Positions 6,758 through 14,268 are shown, counted from the stretch's first letter. The stretch is DNA of 33,869 bases from JAMWCX01 sp964352425 (GCA_964352425.1 CAYGRZ010000011.1:1-33869), one strand, 5' to 3'. Notes: a model not told the origin generated them from the letters alone. Made by a program: numbers and translations.

Positions 6758-8533
6758 ATGCCGACACCGCTTGAACGCTGGGTTGACGAAGTCGCGAAAC
6801 TGACAAAGCCTGACAAGATTTACTGGTGCGACGGTTCCGAAGAGGAAGCGCGCCGCCTGGTCGTGATCGGCATGAAAGAAGAAAGAATAGCCGGCACGCC
6901 GATATTCCAGGAACTCAACCACAAAACTTTCCCCAACAGCTTCTATCACAAGAGCCATCCGACGGACGTCGCGCGCACCGAGCACCTGACCTTCGTCTGC
7001 CATCCCGATAAGGATACCGCCGGTCCGAACAATAACTGGATGGCCCCGGCCGAGGCGAAAGCACTTATGACGAAGCTCTCGGACGGCTGTATGCGCGGCC
7101 GGACGATGTATGTCCTGCCGTACACGATGGGCCATCCGCAGTCGCCGTACGCGAAGGCGTGCATCCAGCTGACCGACGTCAGCTATGTCGCGGTCAGCAT
7201 GAGGATCATGACGCGTATGTCGAAGGACGTCATCGCCAAGATCGGCAGCCGCGGGGACTTCGTGAAGGGCATACACTCCGTCGGAGATTTCGATCCCGAG
7301 AAGCGCTTCATTATGCATTTCCCGGACGAGCACCTCGTCTGGTCGATCGGCTCCGGCTACGGCGGCAACGCGCTCTTAGGCAAAAAATGCTTTTCTTTGA
7401 GGATCGCCTCATGGCTCGGCAAGCAGGAAGGATGGCTTGCGGAGCATATGGTCATCATGGGTATCCAGGACCCGCAGGGCAGCATCACCTACGTTACCGC
7501 CGCGCTTCCGAGCGCCTGCGGCAAGACGAACCTCGCGATGCTCGAGTCGGCGCTGCCCGGCTACAAGGTCTGGACGCTCGGCGACGATATAGCGTGGCTG
7601 AACGTCGGCCCCGACGGCAGGCTCTGGGCGATAAACCCCGAGGCGGGCCTCTTCGGCGTGGCTCCCGGCACGTCGATGAAGACGAACCCCAACATGATGC
7701 GCACGCTCATCAAGGGCACGTTCTACCCGACGCTCTTCACCAATACCGCGCTCAATACCGATACGAACGAGCCGTGGTGGGAAGGCATGGACGGCTCAAG
7801 GCCCGCGCATCTCATCGACTGGCAGGGCAAGATGTACGACCCGCATTCCGGCCGGAAGGCGGCCCATCCGAACTCGCGGTTCACGGTCTCGATATCGCAG
7901 TGCCCGATGCTTTCGAAAGAGTTCGACAACCCGAAGGGCGTGCCTATCTCCGCGATGCTCTTCGGCGGCAGGCGCACACACACGATCCCGCTCGTCACCG
8001 AGTCGAGGAGCTGGACTCACGGCGTTTTCATGGGCGCGCGCATGGGGTCCGAGACGACGGCCGCGGCGAGCCATCAGGAAGGTGTCTTGCGGCGCGACCC
8101 GATGGCGATGCTGCCGTTCTGCGGATACAATATGGGCGACTATTTTGCGCATTGGCTTTCGGTCGGTAGGGCACTTAAATCTCCGCCGAAGATATATTCG
8201 ATCAACTGGTTCAGGACCGATGACGCCGGTAAATTTATCTGGCCGGGCTTCGGCGAGAACATCCGCGTCTTCAAGTGGATCATCGACCGGGTCAATAACA
8301 GGGTCGCCGCGTTCGAGGCGCCGATAGGCAACCTGCCGCGCATGAGCGACTTTGATGTGAGCGGACTGAATATTTCGAAAGAGAACCTCGAGCGGCTCTT
8401 CGCTGTCAGCGCCGGGGAGTGGCTGAAGGAAGCCGACGACGCCGCCGTCTTCTTTGAAAAGTTCGGCGCGAGGATGCCGAAAGAGCTGACCGAAGAGCTG
8501 CACGGATTGAAAGCAAGACTGAAAGGAAAATAG
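6758..8533 (+). CDS. pckG: Phosphoenolpyruvate carboxykinase, GTP-dependent
   Basis: 591 residues, matching GTP-type PEPCK (about 600) and not the ATP type (about 530). It converts oxaloacetate plus GTP to phosphoenolpyruvate, CO2 and GDP, the first committed step of gluconeogenesis; it can also run in the carboxylating direction in anaerobes. The kinase P-loop is PSACGKTN (251-258), with the reactive Cys254 typical of the GTP enzyme. It is followed by a DDIAW Mg-binding segment and the conserved FGGRRTHTIPLV region. The N-terminal substrate-binding part (NSFYHKSHPTDVARTE and GSGYGGNALLGKK) is also intact. The start has only a weak purine-rich ribosome site, 10 nt after the dehydrogenase stop. 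Its stop codon directly abuts the next start codon, indicating translational coupling with the aldolase. Confidence 0.95.
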   Translation: MPTPLERWVDEVAKLTKPDKIYWCDGSEEEARRLVVIGMKEERIAGTPIFQELNHKTFPNSFYHKSHPTDVARTEHLTFVCHPDKDTAGPNNNWMAPAEAKALMTKLSDGCMRGRTMYVLPYTMGHPQSPYAKACIQLTDVSYVAVSMRIMTRMSKDVIAKIGSRGDFVKGIHSVGDFDPEKRFIMHFPDEHLVWSIGSGYGGNALLGKKCFSLRIASWLGKQEGWLAEHMVIMGIQDPQGSITYVTAALPSACGKTNLAMLESALPGYKVWTLGDDIAWLNVGPDGRLWAINPEAGLFGVAPGTSMKTNPNMMRTLIKGTFYPTLFTNTALNTDTNEPWWEGMDGSRPAHLIDWQGKMYDPHSGRKAAHPNSRFTVSISQCPMLSKEFDNPKGVPISAMLFGGRRTHTIPLVTESRSWTHGVFMGARMGSETTAAASHQEGVLRRDPMAMLPFCGYNMGDYFAHWLSVGRALKSPPKIYSINWFRTDDAGKFIWPGFGENIRVFKWIIDRVNNRVAAFEAPIGNLPRMSDFDVSGLNISKENLERLFAVSAGEWLKEADDAAVFFEKFGARMPKELTEELHGLKARLKGK

Positions 8534-9316
8534 GTGATGACGATGGACTGGGGAATGAAAAACAGGATGTCGCGTCTGATGAAACCCGAAGACGGTAACG
8601 CCGTATGGCTGGCGATCGACCACGGATATTTTCTCGGACCTGTCTCCAAACTCGAAGAGCCCGCGAAGACGATAAGGCCGCTCATCCCGTACACCGACGC
8701 GCTGATGCTCACCCGCGGCGTCCTGCGCAATTGCGTCGACGCCGCTGTCGACACGCCGTTCATCCTGCGCGTCTCGGGCGGCAACTCGATCGTCGGGCCG
8801 GCGCTTTCGAACGAGGGTATACACACGTCGATGGAAGAGGCGCTGCGCCTCAACGCCTCCGGCGTAGCGCTCTCCATATATATCGGGACGGAGCACGAAC
8901 ACCAGACGCTGATGTGCCTGGGCGCTCTCGTGAACGAAGGCCAGCGCTGCGGCATGCCGGTCCTCGCGGTCACGGCGGTCGGCAAGGAACTCGAGAAGAG
9001 GGACGCGCGATATTTGAGCCTGTGTTGCCGCATCGCCGCTGAGATCGGCGCGCAGGTCGTGAAGACATACTATTGCGACAATTTTGAGAAGGTCGTCAAG
9101 TCCTGCCCCGTGCCGGTAGTCATCGCGGGCGGGCCGAAGCTCAATACCGAGATGGACGCCCTCGAGCTCGCCTACAAGGCGATGCAGGCCGGGGCAAAGG
9201 GCGTCGACATGGGCCGCAACATCTGGCAATCGCCGCGAGCGGTCGGCATGATCAGGGCGATCCGTTCGATCGTGCACGAAGGCGCCTCGGTCAAGGAAGC
9301 GGCGAAACTTTTGTAG
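8534..9316 (+). CDS. LsrF/DhnA-type class I aldolase family protein
   Basis: 260 residues. It closely follows the LsrF pattern from the first residues (MDWGMKNRMSRLMKPEDG, then VWLAIDHGYFLGP), through LMLTRGVLR, LRVSGGNSI and YIGTEHEHQ, to VKTYYC, with Schiff-base Lys177. The end, PVVIAGGPKL then GAKGVDMGRNIWQS, is the phosphate-binding region. LsrF is a thiolase of autoinducer-2 breakdown. No lsr transport or kinase genes are here and PEPCK is immediately upstream, so a DhnA-type fructose-bisphosphate aldolase or related role in gluconeogenesis is at least as likely. GTG 8534, ATG 8537 and ATG 8543 are all possible starts; 8534 has AAAGG at 7 nt. Its last 15 coding bases recur at 9589-9603. 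Confidence 0.85.
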   Translation: MMTMDWGMKNRMSRLMKPEDGNAVWLAIDHGYFLGPVSKLEEPAKTIRPLIPYTDALMLTRGVLRNCVDAAVDTPFILRVSGGNSIVGPALSNEGIHTSMEEALRLNASGVALSIYIGTEHEHQTLMCLGALVNEGQRCGMPVLAVTAVGKELEKRDARYLSLCCRIAAEIGAQVVKTYYCDNFEKVVKSCPVPVVIAGGPKLNTEMDALELAYKAMQAGAKGVDMGRNIWQSPRAVGMIRAIRSIVHEGASVKEAAKLL

Positions 9317-9333
9317 CCGCGGCATTAGTTGAG

Positions 9334-9519
9334 CAAGCCCTTGCGACCTGGGTGCCTCGCGGGGACGTGAAATTTTCCCCGGCGAGGAAAATTTCACTCC
9401 GAAAAATTGCTCGCTCTCCGCCTTCGCCGTTGCATGTGTAGGTGAGAGATTGGCTTCGGCGGATCCATGCCCGCTCGCAATTTTTAGGCCCCGCTCAGCA
9501 CCCAGGCCGCAAGGGCTTG
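9334..9519. repeat. 186-bp palindromic element with 22-bp terminal inverted repeats
   Basis: The ends 9334-9355 and 9498-9519 are inverted repeats, 21 of 22 bases matching (CAAGCCCTTGCG at the left tip). Inside, GTGAAATTTTCC (9367-9378) pairs perfectly with GGAAAATTTCAC (9386-9397). AAAAATTGC and its complement form a further arm. No open frame and no clear target-site duplication are seen. It could be a MITE-like or REP-like element or a structured RNA. Confidence 0.75.
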
Positions 9520-9625
9520 TTTGGATGCGAAGCGCGCAAAGGTGCCGCCCTCACGAAGTGAGCGAATAATTTTTTGAGAGTGTTCCAGGCGGCGAAACTT
9601 TTGCGGCCTGCCTGGAGCGACCTCT

Positions 9626-9725
9626 TTAAAAACGCGATACCTTATGGCGTCCTTCGACTTCGCTCAGGACGCCATCCCGAGCCTGTCGAGGGATGGCGAT
9701 ACAGGCTTCACCATCGCGTTTTTAA
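9626..9725. repeat. 100-bp compound hairpin with a CTTCGACTTCGCTCAGGA-type dispersed repeat
   Basis: Outer arms of 13 bp are perfect (9626-9638 with 9713-9725). Inside are two alternative or adjacent stems: ATGGCGTCC (9644-9652) with GGACGCCAT (9667-9675), and GCCATCCC (9671-9678) with GGGATGGC (9690-9697), sharing bases 9671-9675. The CTTCGACTTCGCTCAGGA and GAGCCTGTCGAGGG segments belong to a dispersed repeat type common in environmental genomes. Confidence 0.75.
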
Positions 9726-9751
9726 CGACAGTGAGCGAGGATGCCTGATCC

Positions 9752-9868
9752 GAGCGAACGACAAGCGGAAGGCAGCCGCAAAAGTACACCGCCGTCCTAG
9801 CGGATGAAAAAATTATGAGCGAATGACACAAGCGGAGGCGAGCGCCCAAAAGTAACACGCCGCCCTAG
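9752..9868 (+). repeat. Two tandem copies of a roughly 50-bp repeat (GACAAGCGG...GCCCTAG type)
   Basis: Copy 1 is 9752-9800 and copy 2 is 9817-9868. Both run from GAGCGAA, through (A)CAAGCGGA(A)GGC and CAAAAGTA, to CGCCG(T/C)CCTAG. They are joined by an AAAAATTATGA segment. The same two-copy arrangement, in the opposite orientation, is found at 33545-33650. Confidence 0.75.
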
Positions 9869-9933
9869 AAGCGGTTTAAGGATATGAGTGAGCAATACGA
9901 GTGGCAGAATTTGAGGAATTTAATAAAATTTGT

Positions 9934-9962
9934 TTGCTTTTTTCCCGTAAGTGCCGTATACT
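9934..9962 (+). promoter_or_regulatory. Sigma70-type promoter of the lipoprotein gene at 10018
   Basis: TTGCTT (9934-9939), 17-bp spacer, TATACT (9957-9962). The predicted start near 9969 gives a leader of about 50 nt that includes the TAAGGAGGAG ribosome site. Confidence 0.65.
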
Positions 9963-10017
9963 TTAATGTAAATTACTTGCGGCTATATTTATATAGCAAT
10001 TTCTAAGGAGGAGAGGG

Positions 10018-10530
10018 ATGAAGATCAGGGGACTTTGGTACGGTTTGGTCGCGCTGGTGGCTGTGTTCGTCATCTCGGGCTGCAGCAGCACGCCTAAGAA
10101 GGTGCAGGAAGAGGTCACGGGAATAAAGACGAGAGTCGATACGCTCGAATCCAGGGTTGAGGGGGTCGAGTCAAAAACGGCCGACGTGGAGAGGGCCACC
10201 TCCGAGCAGGCCGCGGCGCTCGATGAGCTGAAGGCTTCCACGGTAAAGATGGAAAAGTCAAACATCAGCGTGCTGCGGAGGGAAGGCAAGCCGTCCGGCT
10301 CTGTAAGAGACATCCAGACAGCCCTGAGCAATGCAGGGTTCTATCACGGCAAGGTCGATGGCGTCAAGGGCAAGGCCACCAGAAAAGCAATCCGGGATTT
10401 CCAGAGCGCCAACGGCCTCAAGGCAGACGGCGTCGTCGGGCCGAAGACGCGGGAGCTCTTGAACAGGTACGAGTCGGCTGCGGCGGCGCCTGCTGCGCCG
10501 GCGGTTGAAGAGGGGGCCGGTACTAAATAG
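10018..10530 (+). CDS. Peptidoglycan-binding lipoprotein with coiled coil
   Basis: 170 residues. A lipoprotein signal peptide ends in the lipobox VISGC, with Cys22 as the lipidation site. Ser-Ser at +2/+3 would send it to the outer membrane under the enterobacterial rule. Residues about 30-80 form a heptad-rich coiled coil (TRVDTLESRVEGVESK). Residues about 95-152 are a PG_binding_1 domain (DIQTALSNAGFYHGKVDG, then AIRDFQSANGLKADGVVG). An Ala/Pro tail ends the protein. The likely role is to tether the outer membrane to peptidoglycan. The ribosome site is AAGGAGGAG and the gene has its own promoter and terminator, so it is monocistronic. Its C-terminal domain is a close paralogue of that in the protein at 13432. 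Confidence 0.88.
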   Translation: MKIRGLWYGLVALVAVFVISGCSSTPKKVQEEVTGIKTRVDTLESRVEGVESKTADVERATSEQAAALDELKASTVKMEKSNISVLRREGKPSGSVRDIQTALSNAGFYHGKVDGVKGKATRKAIRDFQSANGLKADGVVGPKTRELLNRYESAAAAPAAPAVEEGAGTK

Positions 10531-10556
10531 TCGACGGTCGGCGGTCAACGGTTTGG

Positions 10557-10593
10557 AAAAGGGGCGCCCTCGGATCAAGAAGGCGCCCTTTTT
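10557..10593 (+). terminator. Rho-independent terminator after the lipoprotein gene
   Basis: GGGCGCC (10562-10568) pairs with GGCGCCC (10582-10588), followed by TTTTT. The A-run 10557-10560 before the stem matches the T-run after it. It lies about 30 nt past the stop codon. Confidence 0.88.
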
Positions 10594-10680
10594 GGGGTCT
10601 CAGGGGCGTAGGGTCACAGGAGTAACTATACCCTATAACCCTGAACTACTAAACCCTGTTTTCAACAATGGGAGGAAAAA

Positions 10681-11166
10681 ATGAACGAGATACTGGAGAT
10701 CCTGGAAAAAGACGCGAGGACGAGCCCGGAAGAGATAGCGAAGATGACCGGCATGGCGCCGAAGTCCGTGAAGAGCGCCATAGCGAAGCTCGAGAAGGAC
10801 GGCATCATCCTCAGGTACAAGACGATCATCAATAAAGAGATGGCCAGGCAAGAGCACGCCGACGTGCGGGCGCTCATTGAAGTGAAGCTCATTCCGCAAA
10901 AGAACCTCGGGTTCGACCACCTCGCGGAACGCATCTACCAGTTCCCGGAGGTATCGAGCTGTTACCTGATATCCGGCACGTACGACCTGCTCGTCGTGGT
11001 CGAGGGCAGGGATATACACACCGTTTCCAACTTCGTTGCGGAGAAGCTTTCGCCGATGGAGAACGTGCGCGGGACGGTAACGCATTTCATACTGAAAAAA
11101 TATAAAGAGGACGGGGATATTTTAAAACAGCCGGAGCGGTCGAAGAGGCCGGCGATATCTTTGTAA
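10681..11166 (+). CDS. Lrp/AsnC-family transcriptional regulator
   Basis: 161 residues, the normal Lrp/AsnC length. An N-terminal winged helix-turn-helix (about 1-50; LEKDARTSPEEIAKMTGMAP then VKSAIAKLEKDGIILRYK) is followed by an AsnC ligand-binding (RAM) domain (about 62-140; RALIEVKLIPQKNLGFDHLA, then the SGTYDLLVVVEG core). It should be a cytosolic DNA-binding regulator responding to an amino acid. It sits 116 nt upstream of an aminotransferase gene on the same strand, which is its likely target. The ribosome site is GGGAGG. The spacer to the aminotransferase contains only an A/T-rich palindromic repeat. Confidence 0.9.
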   Translation: MNEILEILEKDARTSPEEIAKMTGMAPKSVKSAIAKLEKDGIILRYKTIINKEMARQEHADVRALIEVKLIPQKNLGFDHLAERIYQFPEVSSCYLISGTYDLLVVVEGRDIHTVSNFVAEKLSPMENVRGTVTHFILKKYKEDGDILKQPERSKRPAISL

Positions 11167-11282
11167 ACGCAAAAGTCAAAAGTAAAAAGGCAAAATTACA
11201 ATTAAAAACGCGAAAGTTTTGAGTTTTGACTTGTGCTTTTACCTTTTGCGTTTTACCTTTTGAGTTAAAATGAGCAAGATAT
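11167..11282. repeat. A-rich/T-rich palindromic intergenic repeat
   Basis: The left half is purine-rich (CAAAAGTCAAAAGTAAAAAGG) and the right half is roughly its complement (TTTTGACTTGTGCTTTTACC then TTTTGCGTTTTACC). The layout matches the repeat at 25680-25797. It separates the regulator and aminotransferase genes and leaves the latter without a good ribosome site. Confidence 0.65.
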
Positions 11283-12437
11283 ATGAGAACATCCAAGATT
11301 GTTGAAAATATGCCGTCATCCGGCATACGGGTCTTCTTCGACCTCGTGCTCGGGATGAAGGACGTCATCTCGCTCGGCGTCGGGGAGCCTGATTTCGTGA
11401 CGCCGTGGAATATCCGCGAGCGCGCGATCCATGCGCTCGAGGAAGGCTGCACCTCGTACACGTCCAACAAGGGCCTTATCGAGCTGCGCCGGGAGATATC
11501 GAAATACCTGAAGCGCAAGTACGGCCTCGACTATGATCCTGAGGAAGAGATACTGATCACCGTCGGCGTGAGCGAGGCGTTCGACCTTTCCCTGCGCGCC
11601 GTGGTCGACAGGGGCTCGAGCGTGCTGATCCCGGAACCCGCGTACGTATCGTACGGGCCGATCACGATGCTCTGCGGCGGCAGGCCCGTCTCCATGAAGA
11701 CGAGCCCCGAAAGCGGCTTCAAGGTCACGCCGGAAGATATCAGGAGGTCCTGCGATAAGAAGACGAGGGCGATTGTTTTGAACTACCCGAACAACCCGAC
11801 CGGCGCCTCGTATTCGAAGAGCGAGCTTACATCGATAGCGGACGTGATCGCCAGGCGCGACCTGATCATGATATCGGACGAGATATACTGCGACCTCACC
11901 TATGATTTCGATCACACGCCGTTTGCGACCCTGCCGCGGATGAAGGAGAGGACCATCTACCTGAACGGTTTCTCGAAGTCGTTCGCGATGACCGGCTGGA
12001 GGATAGGCTACGCCTGCGGGCCGGCGAAGCTGATCGCCGGCATGACGAAGATACACCAGTACACGATGCTCTGCGCTTCGATCATCTCGCAGATGGCCGC
12101 GCAGGAGGCGCTGAAGAACGGGGAGCGCTCGCTGCAGGAGATGAAGCGCGAGTACAGGCGCAGGAGAGAGTTCGTCGTCTCGCGCTTAAACGACATAGGC
12201 CTGCCGTGCCACAAGCCGGAGGGTGCCTTCTACGCGTTCCCGTCGGTGAAGAAGACGGGGCTTTCGTCGATGGATTTCTCGAACGGGCTTTTGAAGAAGG
12301 AGAAGGTAGCGGTCGTCCCCGGCACGGCTTTCGGCCCGCTCGGCGAGGGCTACCTGAGGATATCATACGCGTCCGCGTACGATAAGCTGAAAGAGGCGTT
12401 CCTGAGGATGGAGCGTTTCATCAAGAGTATTCCATAG
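11283..12437 (+). CDS. PLP-dependent aminotransferase, class I/II (aspartate/aromatic type)
   Basis: 384 residues, fold type I. The PLP Schiff-base lysine is K232 in NGFSKSFAMTGWRIGY, with phosphate-binding R240. The N-P-T-G motif is NYPNNPTG (N167-G174), and the pyridine-nitrogen Asp with its partner Tyr is D199/Y202 (ISDEIYCDL). The N-terminal GEPDF and Y59 (TSYTSNKG) are also present. It transfers amino groups between an amino acid and a 2-oxoacid in the cytosol. The subfamily is that of bacterial/archaeal aspartate or aromatic aminotransferases; the exact substrate is not clear. The upstream Lrp/AsnC gene suggests amino-acid-responsive control. The start lacks a clear Shine-Dalgarno, because the palindromic repeat occupies the region. 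Confidence 0.92.
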   Translation: MRTSKIVENMPSSGIRVFFDLVLGMKDVISLGVGEPDFVTPWNIRERAIHALEEGCTSYTSNKGLIELRREISKYLKRKYGLDYDPEEEILITVGVSEAFDLSLRAVVDRGSSVLIPEPAYVSYGPITMLCGGRPVSMKTSPESGFKVTPEDIRRSCDKKTRAIVLNYPNNPTGASYSKSELTSIADVIARRDLIMISDEIYCDLTYDFDHTPFATLPRMKERTIYLNGFSKSFAMTGWRIGYACGPAKLIAGMTKIHQYTMLCASIISQMAAQEALKNGERSLQEMKREYRRRREFVVSRLNDIGLPCHKPEGAFYAFPSVKKTGLSSMDFSNGLLKKEKVAVVPGTAFGPLGEGYLRISYASAYDKLKEAFLRMERFIKSIP

Positions 12438-12446
12438 GAGGATCCG

Positions 12447-13286
12447 ATGCTGAAAGCTATGCCTATCCTTGCGGCCGCGGTGCTTGTCGCGATACTCGCG
12501 GCGCCGCTGGCTGCCGCGGAAGAAGCACCCGACGTCATCAAGCTGAGGAAGAACATGGAAATATCGAGGGGCATGACGGTCAATGACGTCATCGTCATCG
12601 ACGGCCACGTCACGGTCCTGGGCCGCGTCGAGCATAGCGTCATCGTCGTTGCGGGGGCCGTCTTCCTGAAGCCAAACTCATATGTCGGCGGCGATGTGAT
12701 CGTATTCGGCGGCAAGGTCTTCCAGGACCCGGCGTCTTTCGTGGCCGGCAAGATCACGCAGGTGTATATGCCGGTCTTTGTCCCGATAATGGCCTTCATC
12801 ATGCACGGCGGGTGGATCGCCGTATGTACAGCGCTCGGCGCGCTCGCCCTGCTCGGATTTATCGGGCTGGCGATACTCCTTGCGATGCTCGTGCCGCAGC
12901 TCGTGGGCACGGTCGTCTGCGCGCTTCAGAAGTCGTTCTTCATGATGCTGTTGTGGGGGATCCTCTGGATGGTCATGATAGTGCCGATAGCGATCCTGCT
13001 GGCGATCAGCATCGCGGGGATCGTCCTGATACCGATCGAGATACTTCTCGTCGCGCTCGCGCTCATCCTCGGGTATATTGCCGCGGCCGTATTCATCGGG
13101 GGCAGGATATTCAAGTCGACCAAGCACTTCACGATACCGTTCTTCAGCGCGATCGTCGGCATAGCGGTACTGTACCTGACAGGGTTCGTGCCCGTCCTCG
13201 GCGCGGTCGTGAAGATATTGTTCCTGGTCGCAGGCTTCGGGGCCGTGATGACGACACGGTTCGGCACCGTAAAGCAGCGCGGATAG
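12447..13286 (+). CDS. Membrane protein with exported beta-repeat (bactofilin-like) domain
   Basis: 279 residues. A signal peptide (about 1-24) is followed by a short segment of hydrophobic, Gly-containing beta repeats (about 35-105: VIVIDGHVTVLGRVEHSVIV, then GGDVIVFGGKVF). These resemble a few coils of a bactofilin or polymer-forming beta-helix. About five hydrophobic helices follow (about 110-270; for example WIAVCTALGALALLGFIGLA). Similar proteins are usually annotated as polymer-forming cytoskeletal or integral membrane proteins without known function. The ribosome site is AGGAGG and the gene follows the aminotransferase by 9 nt, so it may share its transcript although no functional link is obvious. 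Confidence 0.75.
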   Translation: MLKAMPILAAAVLVAILAAPLAAAEEAPDVIKLRKNMEISRGMTVNDVIVIDGHVTVLGRVEHSVIVVAGAVFLKPNSYVGGDVIVFGGKVFQDPASFVAGKITQVYMPVFVPIMAFIMHGGWIAVCTALGALALLGFIGLAILLAMLVPQLVGTVVCALQKSFFMMLLWGILWMVMIVPIAILLAISIAGIVLIPIEILLVALALILGYIAAAVFIGGRIFKSTKHFTIPFFSAIVGIAVLYLTGFVPVLGAVVKILFLVAGFGAVMTTRFGTVKQRG

Positions 13287-13346
13287 CGGCCATCATAGAG
13301 CGGCCATTCTCTCTCTGCGCTCTGCGCTGTACACGATAGATAGCTC

Positions 13347-13374
13347 TTGACAACGCTCACAGCGGCGGTATAAT
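13347..13374 (+). promoter_or_regulatory. Consensus sigma70 promoter of the lipoprotein pair
   Basis: TTGACA (13347-13352), 16-bp spacer, TATAAT (13369-13374): both hexamers are perfect consensus. This is the strongest promoter seen in the window and predicts high constitutive expression of the lipoproteins at 13432 and 13918. Confidence 0.85.
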
Positions 13375-13431
13375 CGTTCCGATGATATTTTTTGTGTATT
13401 CATTCGTAAAATTTCCGGAAAGGAGGAGGAG

Positions 13432-13890
13432 ATGAATAAGAGATTTTTTGTGGCATCCCTGATCGTGACGGTCGTAGTGTCGGTCGCGGTGTTCGGATGC
13501 AAAGGCAAGGTCGAGAAGAAGGCGGAGGAACCGAATCTGGAAGCCACCGCTGAGGTACCGGCCCCGATGACCGAGGCCGAGATGAGCGCCCAGGCCGTTG
13601 TGGGGCCCGCGCAGACCGCCCTGTCGGAGACGATCCCGCCAACGGCAGCAGTCCCGCAGGGCGCGCAGACACCGCTGGCCGTAGTCACGCAAGTTGCGCA
13701 GGACAGGACCAGGGAGATCCAGGCGGCGCTGAAGAACGCGGGGCTCTATGCCGGCGCGATCGATGGAAAGATGGGCCCGAGGACGAAGAAAGCCATCCTG
13801 GATTTCCAGAAAGCCAACGGCTTGAAAGCCGACGGCAAGGTCGGCCCGAAGACGTGGGCGGCGCTTGAGAAGTATCTGGTCGGGCAATAA
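13432..13890 (+). CDS. Peptidoglycan-binding lipoprotein
   Basis: 152 residues. The lipobox is VFGC with Cys23. A low-complexity Ala/Pro/Glu linker (about 25-88) leads to a PG_binding_1 domain (about 92-150; EIQAALKNAGLYAGAIDGKM, then AILDFQKANGLKADGKVGPK). That domain aligns without gaps to the one at 10018 and shares the NGLKADG core, so the two are paralogues with different stalks: disordered here, coiled coil there. The likely role is attachment of a membrane to peptidoglycan. It starts with a strong GGAGGAGG ribosome site after a consensus promoter, and is followed 27 nt later by another lipoprotein gene. Confidence 0.88.
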   Translation: MNKRFFVASLIVTVVVSVAVFGCKGKVEKKAEEPNLEATAEVPAPMTEAEMSAQAVVGPAQTALSETIPPTAAVPQGAQTPLAVVTQVAQDRTREIQAALKNAGLYAGAIDGKMGPRTKKAILDFQKANGLKADGKVGPKTWAALEKYLVGQ

Positions 13891-13917
13891 GCAAATTGAG
13901 GGAGGAGCACATTTTCG

Positions 13918-14268
13918 ATGAAATTTAATCTTAAGGTGATAGGGCTCATATGCATGGTGGCGTCACTTGGCGCTATCCTCGGCTGCGGTGTCTCGAAGGA
14001 TAAGTATGAGGCGCTGCTGAACGAGAAGATAACGCTCGAGGAGAAGGTGGGCGTGGCCATGAAGGCGAAGGACGCGCTGAAGGCCGAGTACGATAATCTG
14101 CTGGCAGAGAAGATGGAGACGGCCACGAAGCTGGAGACTGCCACGAACGAGAAGGCGGCGCTGAAGGCCGAATACGACAAGATCCTTGACGAGAAGATAT
14201 CGCTGAAAGCGGCTTACGATAAGCTGGTTGCGGAGAACAAGGCCCTGCAGGACAGCATCAAGCCCTGA
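13918..14268 (+). CDS. Small coiled-coil lipoprotein
   Basis: 116 residues. The lipobox is ILGC with Cys23. The mature part is almost entirely alpha-helical heptads with an internal repeat of the form LKAEYDxLLxEK (ALKAEYDNLLAEK, ALKAEYDKILDEK, SLKAAYDKLVAEN). It resembles Lpp-like or other long-helix envelope lipoproteins in architecture, but no C-terminal lysine of the Lpp type (YRK) is present, and I assign no family. It is co-transcribed with the peptidoglycan-binding lipoprotein and ends at a palindromic terminator. Confidence 0.78.
   Translation: MKFNLKVIGLICMVASLGAILGCGVSKDKYEALLNEKITLEEKVGVAMKAKDALKAEYDNLLAEKMETATKLETATNEKAALKAEYDKILDEKISLKAAYDKLVAENKALQDSIKP

Larger units (their letters stand above)
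9317..10017. other. Gene-free, repeat-filled intergenic region of about 700 bp
   Basis: No convincing gene is present. From left to right it holds a 186-bp palindromic element (9334-9519), a short CCAGGC/GCCTGG palindrome (9585-9615), a 100-bp compound hairpin containing a CTTCGACTTCGCTCAGGA-type repeat (9626-9725), two tandem copies of a third repeat (9752-9868), and the promoter of the lipoprotein gene at 10018. Open frames across it look like translated repeats. Confidence 0.8.

Noticed and set aside
7159..8169. Long alternative frames (336 and 533 residues) over the PEPCK and aldolase genes
   Set aside because: They are Arg/Asp-rich shadow frames caused by high GC at third positions. No domain is recognisable and the real genes have clear catalytic motifs.
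9299..9603. Fifteen identical bases (GCGGCGAAACTTTTG) at the end of the aldolase gene and at 9589-9603
   Set aside because: The match is short, flanked by unrelated sequence and probably due to chance or to the repeat modules; not enough for a duplication claim.
9574..9807. 77-residue open frame with the stretch VLRLRSGRHPEPVEGW
   Set aside because: It is the translation of the dispersed CTTCGACTTCGCTCAGGA repeat and its hairpin arms. Peptides of this kind are a known artefact of repeat-rich intergenic DNA.
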